From positions 372,001 through 436,000 of the forward strand of contig BRXU01000020.1 of the NCBI GenBank assembly GCA_030267565.1: 64,000 nucleotides of DNA. The letters run 5' to 3'. The stretch is from Pleodorina starrii. Taxonomy: Eukaryota; Chlorophyta; Chlorophyceae; Chlamydomonadales; Volvocaceae. The notes below the pieces were generated by a model. The model was not told the origin of the DNA. It saw only the letters and a list, made by a program, of their open reading frames with translations, and did no database searches. Numbering within the stretch: the first letter of the stretch is position 1; the number at the start of each line of letters is the position of its first letter. Both the position numbers and the translations under genes were made by a program. Below, one piece after another: positions 13,401-25,400 of this stretch.

Positions 13401-16400
13401 GGGATCGTACCCCACCGCTGGTCCCCCGGGTGAAAGAGATCGGGGTGTCGAAGGCTGGAGACAATGGTGTCCTCTGGTGCGCGGGGCGGCTGGAGTGGGA
13501 TGCCACCAAGAAGACTACTACGCTGCCGCAGAGCAGTGGTGGAGGAATGAGTCTGCATAGGGCCTGGACCAGACTGCATAGCAGGTGGTGGTTGGATAAC
13601 TAAGATCGGGCGGCGGCAGGCTTCCGAAGGACATAGGAGGTGGCAATGGCACCGGTGTGAGTGCCCTGGTAGATTACGTAGCTGTAGAGCATGCGTTCGG
13701 TGGACCGAGGACAGTAGGCGCCTGGGGCTAGCTTAGCTGGCACATGGACAATCAGGTGGACGCTGTCCGGTGACGATTACGGCGCAGCGGTTAGCACTTC
13801 CCGGTGCAGTGTGCGGACAAGGTGGTACGCCCCTCCTCAACAGAGGAGTGCTTCGGCGGTCTCCCGTATGTGGGCGGGTTAGCGCCCCCGGCCAGTGTCG
13901 GCCCGGCAGATATGTAACAGTTACACATACATACATACATACATACATACATACATACATACATACATACATACATACATACATACATACATACATACAT
14001 ACATACATACATACATACATACATACATACATACATACATACATACATACATACATACATACATACATACATACATACATACATACATACATACATACAT
14101 ACATACATACATACATACATACATACATACATACATACATACATACATACATACATACATACATACATACATACATACATACATACATACATACATACAT
14201 ACATACGGATATACACAACCCTCGCCACCGTCCACCTAGATATACAGACGGAGTGAGGCCCGCCGCCTTGTGATTCGGCCATGCGAGCTACTCTGGCTAC
14301 GCATTGTAATAAGTTGTGCACGCTCCACCCTGCATGTGTCGGTCGCGCTGAGCGTGCGTGCGTGCCCAATAATGGACGGAGAAATTTAAGTTCGAGATGT
14401 GCGTGCCTTCTTTCACTTCACATGTACGTATGTCTGCATTAGTATATGCACGCATACATACACGAGCATACACGCAGTCGTGCTCTATACGTAGGCATAC
14501 GCATATACACAGTATTTTCGGCATGCAGGTGATGTCGCCACCATCAGCTCTCAGCTCTCTGAGGATGGGCGCGAGCGTGGCCTTGGATGGGAGGGACACT
14601 GCTGTGCGGTACATCAACAACGTGTCCGACGGACAAGCGGTGCGCTTCTGGCGCGCGTGTGTGTATATTATCGATGCTATCGATCTATGTGTGTGTGTGT
14701 GTGTGTGCGTGTGTGATTATTTAGCGGGCGAGCGGGGGAGGGGAAGGGAGGGGGGCTTATGTATGTATCGGATGATGCGGCATTTATTTGCTCTTCGTCA
14801 AGCACCTTCGGATGTTTGTCTGGATGGGGATGGGCTGGGAAGTGCAATGGTAAAAAGGGCGGGCAAGCAGATCAAGGAACAGTCGTCGACACGCCACGAC
14901 TCAGCAGCCGCCTTCCTTCCCCTTCTTTGTTCGTTCCACCTTTGTTGCCCTTCATATGCTACATACGGTGGAACACATGCCGGCAGTGTACGTTGTTCGC
15001 CGTTTCTTTCGTGGTTTCCATGTATGATCGATGCATGGATGGGTAGGTGTTGTATCACGCCAGCTAGTGGTTCTATGTAGTGATACCAATGCAACCGGTT
15101 AATGATTAATCCCGATCGAGTCGAATGTAAGACGAACCTTGTGCGTCTTAGTCGTCTTTGAAAGACGACGTTATTGTTGACTCCGTCGAACAGCCAAACG
15201 CTGGTCACGACATTTTTAATAACTGCCACAGCATTATCCGATGAGATACAGTGGGTCTACTACTAGTGACAACTTTCGCAGTTGCGACAAGAGCGTCGTA
15301 TGTAACTCCGTATTCATAGCAAAGTGCAAGAGATACAACACATGACACGCCGCTCTTACTTGCTGGGTTATGTATGGTACAATGGTACAATCTGCACATC
15401 TGCATGCCGTACACGCAGGGCGCCGTGCAAGCGGACTTCCCCGCCCCGCCCTCGAGCCGGGTTTATTATTTTGAGGTCATGATAGCGGACGCTGGAGCAA
15501 ACGCCAGTATCGCCCTGGGCTATGCCCACAGCCGCCATCCCAGGACAGATCACGTGGGGTGAGTGCGCGGTACAATTTGAGGTCCCGGACATGTTTTCGT
15601 GCTGTTGTTGGAAGGCGCGTCGCGACAAGCAAGGCGGCCGCCTCCCTGTTGATTGGGAAAGCAGCGCCATCCAGACAGGGGGCGGGTGGCCATGACGCGC
15701 ATCGCACACACAGCAGCTAGCCCGGGGCATGGCATCGCGTTCAGTTCATAGGTAAGAACATGCCGGTGTCGGGCAGAACGACATCAGGGCGTTTGGTGTA
15801 TATACTTCGTGGATGCTTGGTTGGTAGCTAGGTTAGTGGGTATACTCCATCAATGGCTTTGTTCCATCATCAGGCAGGCGGGCGGCGGGCTACGTGCATC
15901 AGTTCATGTTGTGCACAACGAATCTTGAGGAAATACATCCATCCCCTATTATTTTAGTGTTATAAGTCAATGCAAGTAAAGCACAAATCGCACGTGGTTC
16001 GTCCATTTGTCGATGTCCTACATACATGCGACGACGGCGCTCGGCGGTTCGCGTAGGTGGGACGACACGGAATCGTTCGGCTTGCACGGAGACGACGGCA
16101 AAACGTACTGGAATATTTCCGGCAACGACTACGGTAGGTTGGCGCATGTATGTGCGGCGGATGACATATCTATCTGAATTGTGCATCGGCGTGCCTGCAT
16201 AGGCGTGTAAGTAATCTAGCAACAAATACGTATTGTGTGCGGGTGCCCTGCCGTTCGTGTATGAGGCGTGCCGCCATAACAATGAAGGTGTACTTCTGCG
16301 CACTCTTATACATTTCACCATATATCCATCTATCTATCTATCTGTACATCTATTAGATGATGTGGGCGTACCCGCGCATTCGTACGTAAATGTATTCCAT

Positions 16401-19400
16401 CCACCCTTTCTAAATGTTCATCATGCGGATAAGATGCTACCGCGCATTGATTGCCCCCTTGCTATTTATGTGTAGGCTTCAAGTTCGGCAAAGGCGACGT
16501 CGTGGGCGCCGCTCTGGACTTCCAGCGCAAGCAGATATTTTTCACGTACGTGATGTAAAATTAACCCTTATCACATATATAGAAGACTACTGCTTGATTG
16601 TTGGGCGTGCGTGTATGCAGCTTCGTTCGCTCTTACGTAAGAAAGACGAAATGACTAGATGATACGCACGTAGATAGATGTATGTATGGCCTTGTCGGAT
16701 ACAAGACATGTGTGCGTTGCGTAATAGTGACCAACGAAAATGCCACACTCCGCGGGTGTGTGTATGTGCTTGCAGATTGAACGGCCGCTCAGGCAAGGCC
16801 TTGCCGGTTACGTTTACAAACCCGCTGTACCCCACCGTAAGCCTTCACAGGTGAGCTAACGTAACCCGGTCACGCACGTACCGCTTATTAACCTCAAACA
16901 GCCCTTGCAACCCCCCCCCCCCGCCCAGATGCCCTATGCTTATCCCATTCGTTCTTTATCAAGATCCTTAGCATGAATGGACTAGCTATGTTCCCCCGAC
17001 CTCCCGACATCTCGCTGCGTGTAATTCCTACGTCTTATCCCTACCTGCCCCCAGCCCGGGCGCCAAGGTGTCCGTAAACTTCGGACAGACCTTCGTCTTT
17101 GACATCGAGCCGTACAAGGTACGTATGTAGTGATGACCTGCATACATCTCTCCACATCCATCTCTCCACACGCATATGTGATCACCAGGAGGCAGGTTGC
17201 GGTAGGGTAAATTCTTAACAACAACGTAGAAGTGTATGCAACAGTCATTGATTACATACAGATTACATACAGTAAAGTTATACAAACACTCATGGGCATG
17301 CCCGGCCGGGAGGCACCTACCCATACGTACCACCATATGTATTCGCTCCGTGCGCGTGTGCACACAGACGTATATCGACCACCGCGCGGCTATATTATTT
17401 GCTCTCGCGCGTGTATTCAGTTCTATGTCTATACCGGCCGCCGGTGGACTGCTTTGCTGCGTGGCCATGTGCATTTATGTGCGCATGCCGCAATATTATA
17501 TATATGATGCAGATCAAGGAGAGGTCGCGTGTTGCGATCCGGTACGTCTCAATCGACGAAGCTCGGTCAATCCAGCAGCAGGCGGGCCACGGCGGCTGGG
17601 ATCCTACCATGGAGACGATGCTTGGCAAGACGGGCACGGTGGTGGAGGTCCGGGAGAACGGCGATGCGTCGGTCAAGTTGGACGGCGGCGGCGTCACGAA
17701 GCGCTGGAGCCCCTTGCTGCTTGTCCCGGCAGGAACGCCCATGGTATGCATGCTGTTGGTGTTTACCAGTAGCTCCGTTCTTCTTTCATAATAAGCAGAA
17801 GAATTAGTGTAGCAGTCCAGTTTGGCCGCTTCGCTCGGTAGTTGACAACCCTCTGACTGGCAGCTTGCACCCACACTGGTTCACACGCGCTTGCTTCGAT
17901 CATTCATCATTTGTTCCCACACATGATATATACATACATACACGACCATCGCCTCCGTCCACCTGGCTGGATAGACGGAGTGAGGCCCGCCCGCCGCCAT
18001 GTGATTCGGTCATGCAAGCAGCTATTCGTGCTGCGCATTGTAAGTTATGCATGTCGGTTGCGGTGAGCCCGTGTGCGTGCCCAATAATGGACGGAGTTCG
18101 AGATGTGCGTGTCTTCCTTCACTTCATCACATATCTGCCTTATTATATGCACACATACGTACATAAGCATACACGCAGTTGTACTATATCTATACGTAGG
18201 CACATGCACGCAGGTGATGTCGCCACCATCAGCTCTCAGCTCTCTGAGGAGGGGCAGGAGCGTGGACGTGCATGGGAAGTACACTGCGCGATACATCAAC
18301 AACGAGCCCAACGGACAAGTGGTGCGCTGCTGGCGCGCGTGTGTGTATGATATGTGTGTGTGTGTGTTTATTTGGCGGGCGAGGGGGGAGAGGGGAAGAG
18401 GGGGGCGTATGTATGAAACACATGATGCAGTATTTGACGACCCAACCTCCTTCCTCCGTCTTTACTATTCCTCCAACTTCCTATACACATGCTAAGGTGG
18501 AACACATGAAGTGTACGTGTTCGCCGTTTCTTTAAATGTTGCCATGATCGATGCATAGATGTACAAACAGATGCGTGGGTGTTGTATCACTAGTGGTGGA
18601 AGAGATAACAACCGGTTAATGATTGATGAGCGAGGCTCTAAGCCCAAGCGAGTCGAATAATGTAAGACCATCGTCGTAGTTGTCTGTGTAGTCTGGTCGT
18701 AATGGTAGACTCTGTCAATCAGCCGAAGGCTGTTCGCGATAATCAGTGTTCCGGCAGTAACCGTTAAAATCCATTGCAACCCAGCAAAGTGGGTCCACTG
18801 GTGACAAGTATCCATGGGATATATAGCATATGAGATACAACACATGGCGCGCCGCTCTTATTACTTGCTTGGTTTTGTGTGGTACACTGGTACAATCCGC
18901 ACATCGATCTGCATGCCGTACACGCAGGGCACCGTGCAGGCGGACTTCCCGGCCCTGCCCTCGAGCCAGGTCTATTATTTTGAGGTTGCGATAGAGCACG
19001 CTGGAGCAGACGCCAGAATCGACCTGGGCTATGCCCACAGCGGCCAATCAAGCACGTCTCCCATGGGGTGAGTGCGCAGTACAATTGGAGGCGCGGCGGG
19101 AGTTCCGACAAGCAAGGCCGCCTCCCTGTTAATTGATTGCTTGGAAAAGCAACCCCGCCCAGCGAGCGCGCGGGGGGGGGGGGGGTGGCGCGTATCGCAC
19201 ACACTCTGTAGTACAGCACAAAAAAGCCCGATCCGATAGATGTTAGTCTCGGGGGCTGGCTATTTTATTATAACACACCTCGTGCATCGTCGGTAGGTAG
19301 CGGGATTATAATTGGGACTACATTGGGCATCAGCAGGCAGGCAGGCGGACATCAGAAGACATCCATCCACTTTTTCCATTGTTATTAGTTGTTGCAAGTA

Positions 19401-22400
19401 AAGTGCAAAGCGCACGTTGTTCATACAATTGCGGGGTCCTACATACATGCCATGTCCGCGTCCGGCTTGCGCAGGACGGGCGAGGGATCGTTCGCCTTGT
19501 ACGGCAAATACGGCATTACATCCTGGGAGAAGATTCTGGGCGAAAGTTGCGGTACGTTGGCGTATGTGCGGCGGATGGATGGGCCATCGACCTGAATTAT
19601 TGTGCATGGGCGTGCCTGCATGGGCGTACGTGTAAGTAACTAGCAACTGAAGGGAACGCACGGCTCCTGTAGTTTGGGCACCCTGTCGTTTTTAAGGCGT
19701 GCCGCCATGACAATGCAGGTTGACTTCTTTGCACTCTTATACATTCCACCTCGTGTATATATCCATATATTCATATGTATATCTATCTTATGCATCCATA
19801 TATCTTTATGTATATACATATATACATGTATATATATCATGTATATATCATATATACACATACACATATACACATGTATATATGTATATACATGTGTATA
19901 TGTATATATATACATATATACATATATACATATATATATGTATATGTATGTATATATATGATGATGACAAATTTGGGCGTCCCCGCCCCTCCACGTACGC
20001 ATCCGTACGTGAAGGCCCTCCACTCTTCCTGTTCGTTCATCAGCGTTAGTTCACTTTGCGGATGCAGGTGCTGCTGCCGCTCATTTCGTTCAGCTTGCCT
20101 CTTTGCTATTTATATGCAGGCTTCAAGTACGGCACAGGCGGCGTCGTGGGCGCCGCTCTGGATTTCCAGCGCAAGCAGATATTCTTCACGTACGTTATGT
20201 TAAATTAACCCTTATTACCTATATATTGAGGACTACTGCTTGGGCGTGAATGCAGCTTCGTCTGCCGTTAGAAAGACGAAATGCCTAGATGGCTAGAAGG
20301 TACATACGTAGATAGGTGTATGGCCTTGTCGGATACACCACGTGTGTATGTGTGTTGCGTGTCCGCAATATCGACCAAAATGCCTCACTACGCGGGTGAG
20401 TGGATGTGCATGCATGCAGGAAGAACGGCTGCCCGAGCAAGGCCCTGCCGGTTACGTTTACAAACCCGCTGTACCCCACCGTTAGCCTTCACAGGTGAGC
20501 TAACACAGTCACGCACGCACCGATAAATCGCAACCATCACTGCTTGCACCCCGTCCCACCTCCCAAACGCCCTAAGCTAATTGCCTTCCTTCGTTTTTAA
20601 GATCCTTAGCACAATGGACTGCTTTTGTTCCTCCGAACTCCCGAGTTCTCGGTGCGATTCCTACGTCTTATCCATGCCTGCAGCCCGGGTGCCGTGGTGT
20701 TCGTAAACTTCGGACAGAGCCCCTTCCTCTTCGACATCGAGCCGTACAAGGCAAGTAGTGATGACCTACATACATCTCTTCACACGCATATGTGATCAAC
20801 ATGTGGCAGGTTGCGGTAGGGTAAATTACCAACAACAACGGTCTAGCTTACTAACAGATACAGAGAATATGCATCCCTACGAACATGCATACGAGTGTAA
20901 ATAAAAATGTGCGTTGTTTGTATAACTCATATATATAAACAATTATGAACAAGCCCGGCCGGGTGGCACATACCTAGCTATCGCCATATGTGGTCGCTCC
21001 GTGCGTGCGTGCACACTATATATCATTTTATGCATGTATGTCGCATTAAATGTTGCAGACCATCAAGGAGAGGTCGCGTGTGGCGATCCGGGACGACGTC
21101 TCAATCGACGAAGCTCGGTCAATCCAGCAGCAGGCGAACCGCGGCGGCTGGGATCCCTCCATGGAGACGATGCTTGGCAAAACGGGCGAGGTGATGGAGG
21201 TCCTGAAGAATGGCTATGCGATGGTCAAGTTGGACCGCAACGGCGGCATGAAGCGCTGGAGCCCCGTGCTGCTTGTCCCGGCAGGAACACCCAAGGTATG
21301 CATGATGAACTCCAGTAGCTCAGTTCTCCGTAAACAGTTTGTAGAAGAAATATGAAAGGCGTAACAATAGTCGTCCAGTTTTGCGGCTTCATTCTTAGCA
21401 AGCACCCCTAACTCTGGCTGGCAGCCAGAGGGGTGCCACACATGAAGTGCATGCGTGCCACACCAGCTTGCTTTGTTCATGCATCATTTGTTCCCATCCA
21501 CACACACCGACATACACGACCCTCGCATCCGTCCATCTAGATAAATAGTGCGCGGCCCCCCGCCATACCATGCAAATCGGCTAATCATGCAAACTATTCG
21601 TGCTGCGCATTATACGTTGGGCATGCACGCGCCACCGTGCGTGTGTCGGTCGCGGTCAGCGTGCGCCATACCCAAAAATGGACGGAGTTCGAGATGTGTG
21701 TGCCTTCATTCACTTCACATATCTGCATTACTATATGCACGCATACACACACGAACATACACGCATTCGTTCTCTATACGTAAGCATATATATATATACA
21801 CAATACGTACGTGCGGCACGCAGGTGATGCCGCCGCCACCGTCTGCTCTCAGCTCTCTGAGGATGGGCTGGAGCGTGGCCTTCGATGGGAAGTACAATGT
21901 GCGGTACATCGGCAACGAGTCCAACCGACAAGTGGTGCGTGCGCTGCTGGCGCGCGTGTATGTATGCTATGTGCATGGGTAATCGTGCGTGTGAGTTTAT
22001 TTGGCGGGCGAGAGGGGAAGAGGAGGGGAGGGGGGCGGAACCGAGCCTGGGGCGGATGGGGCGGATGGGGCGCATGCCGCAGCATTTCTTATTTGGTCTC
22101 CGTCAAGCACCTACGAACGAATGTATGTCTGGGGATGCATGGGGTGGTAAATGCAATGGTATAAAGTAAGGGCGAATAAGTAGAGCGAGGAACGGTCGAC
22201 ACGCCACGATTCAGAAGCCGCCTTCATTATTCCTTCAAATTCCTCTAGATATGCTACGGCGGAACACATGCAGTGTACGTTAGTTGTTCGCAGTTTCTTT
22301 CGTGGTTGCCATGATCGATGCACAAACCAATGCGTTCTCAGGGTGTTGTATCACGCCCACTACGTAGTGCGTGGTGGAAGTGACAAGGGGTTGGTGTCGG

Positions 22401-25400
22401 TCGGCTTCCTTGAAGCCGGAAAAAGGGCGGGGCCCCGTTCAATCCGTACGGGTTAAGTTGAGTGCTAGGGCGGCGAGGGCGTCAAGTGTGAGAGTGTCGA
22501 CATTCCTGCTGATAGACAGCCAGAGCTTTATTCCCCAAATGCCTGCGGCTTTAGCAATCCGCCCCATAGGTGCCTGCTGTTGCATCTCTATATCCTGCCC
22601 TGTACCCCGTGTTGGCAATAACTTGCGATGCGTCTTAGATGGAGGAGTCACGTCTAGTGCCTTTAGTAGGACTACTCAAAAACGGTGCTTTCAAAGCCCG
22701 GACGTCGTGTAAAGGTCGCGAACCTGATTCCTCTATTGGTTCAGCATGCCACCCACTGGGTATAAGATTGGGTAAATCCTCAGCGTAATTCTTCCAGCCA
22801 TATAAGTGGGTAAGTTCTGTGTTTAACTCATCCGGCCTTCAGAACGACTAAGTCGTTGGTTAAACTCTTCCAGCTGTAAGTAAGGATAAATACAGTGTTG
22901 AAGTCCGTGTTCTGCTGCTAACCCTAAGCATAGCTAAACTAGGGTAATTGCAGCCAACTCGGCCAAACTCCGGCTAATCCTAATCCAGGCCTATCTGGAC
23001 GCTCCTAGCTAAATCAGCCTAAATGCCTCTTAAGTCGCCCTTAACTCGAAAAACGACAGTTTAAGTCGTGTTTAACTCTGCTTGGCCGGAGTTAAAGGTG
23101 GCTGCTTGCAGAAGCGCCATACAGCTAAGTCTTGCTAACCGTGCCTAACCTGGCCTAAAACCCGACTTAAACCGGGCTTCGTTTGGTAGGGATGTATAGC
23201 ATCGTGCTCCAGCTCGGCACTGTGCAACTCTTCCGGCCAGCGCATTTGCTTAATTTACTTGACAGTGGACATGGAGTATAGCATTCACATATCAGGTGAA
23301 TTGCAAATAGAAGGACAGCGGAACTGTTTTCGAGGGTCGCGACGACGTGCACTTGCCGACAAGAGTGCAAGGCTTCGCTACCGAGGTATTCGCCATAAAG
23401 AGGCTTGACAACATTGAACAGCAGGACAGGGAATGTAGGTTGCCGACTGGACTTGTTGGGCGGCCCGCAGAAGACCGCCGCATCGTGCGTGCATTTGCGG
23501 CTTGGCGTCCAACAACCAGTTTATTGCCCCTCATAGTTGTTATTCTTTGTAATAATAATATGCGTCAAGTCGGTCGGACCGGCTAGCAGAGCTGTGGTGT
23601 GGTCGCGGGAAGAATGTTCGCTATGCAAATATAGTTGGATGCCGAAACGAAGATCCACTTCACGCCGTCATGTCAGAATTCCATAATGAGGAACGATTCC
23701 GCTGGCCGAGATTACACTTGGTACGTCATACACGGTCCCACCCACGCGCCCACGCGCCCACGCGCCCACGTACGGACATGGGCAATCCTACAGGGCGGGG
23801 CCCCCCTGGGAGCTTCGCGCTGGGGCCCCGCCCAATAACAACCGGTTAAGACCGTCGTTGTAGTCGTCTTCGCAGTCAGGTCGTCATGGATAGACTATAT
23901 CAATCAGCCGAAGGCTGTTCGCGACAGTATTCAGTGTTACGGCATTAACCGACGAGATCCACTGATGACAATTATTCACAGGATACGTAGCATAAGAGAT
24001 ACAACACATGGTACGCCACTCACTCTTATTTGCTGGGTTATGTGTGGTGCAAGGTTACAATCCCGCCGCATACATGCATGCCGTACACGCAGGGCACCGT
24101 GCAGGCGGACTTCCCCGCCCCGCCGTCGAGCCAGGTTTACTATTTTGAGGTTAAGATAGAGCAATCTGGAGCAGACGGCCTTATCGGCCTGGGCTATGCC
24201 CGCATCCGCCACCTCAACACTATTTTCGTGGGGTGAGTGCGCGGTACAATTGGAGATCCCGGAAACGTTTATTGCTTTCGTTGGGAGGCGCTACATGAGA
24301 GTAAAGACCCGACATCGATTCCATATTTCATCGAGTGTTATTAATTGTTGCAAGTTAAGTACACATAGCATGTTGTTTATATAATACCGACGTCCTACAT
24401 ACAGGCCATGACAATGATGTGTTCTGGCATATCTGGGAAGAATGCGTGCGGGTACCCAGATGTTATCTCTGAGTGAGACGGAGCCCAGTCACGGAGGGGT
24501 GGGATATGCAACCCATCTTAGTCAAACATGCGGTCACCGCGGTAATGGGCTGTACTCGCCGAACAGGCATCAATCCGCTCCCTTAACACACGCTATGGCT
24601 TACGGTCCAGTATAAACTTTCCTTTCCTTTTCCTACATGCCATGACTGCGTATGGCTTGCGCAGGATGGACGAAAGCTCGTTCGCCTTGCTCGGAAAGTA
24701 CGGCAGAACAATCTGGGAGACGAGTTTAGGCGCTTACAACGGCGGTCGGTTCGTGGGCGCATGTATGTATGTGCGGCGGATGACCTATTTACCTGGAATG
24801 TGCACGCACCAACTTAGCAACGGCTCCTTCTTAGTTTGGGCACCCTGTCGTTCATGAGGCGTGATAGTAAAGTAAGGTTTACTTATAAGCACTCCTCGCT
24901 TGACATTTCGCCACGAATATATCTATCCATTTATCTAACTGTATATCTACATAATGATGTGGGCGTCCTCATCACTCCTGCGCATTTGTACGTAATGCCC
25001 TCCACCCTTTCGGATCGTTTATCAGCGTTAATTCACGTTGCGGTCGGGTGCGGATGCTGCTGTCGCGCACCGCATGCGTTGTAATATCGACTCGATTGCC
25101 TCCCCTTGCCTCCTTGCCATTTATATGTAGACTTCACGTACGGCACAGGCGACGTCGTGGGCGCCGCTCTGGATTTCCAGCGCATGCAGATATTTTTCAC
25201 GTACGTGGTGTTACATTAACCCTCGCTAATAATGTATGTATAGAAGACCACTGCTAGTTGGGCATGTATGCGGCTTCGTTCGCTCTCAAAAAGACGAAAT
25301 GCCTGGATGACCAGTGATACGTAAATAGGTGTATGTATGGCTTTGTCGCTCGGATACACGACGTGTGTATGTGCGTTGCGTGTCCGCAATATATAAAACA

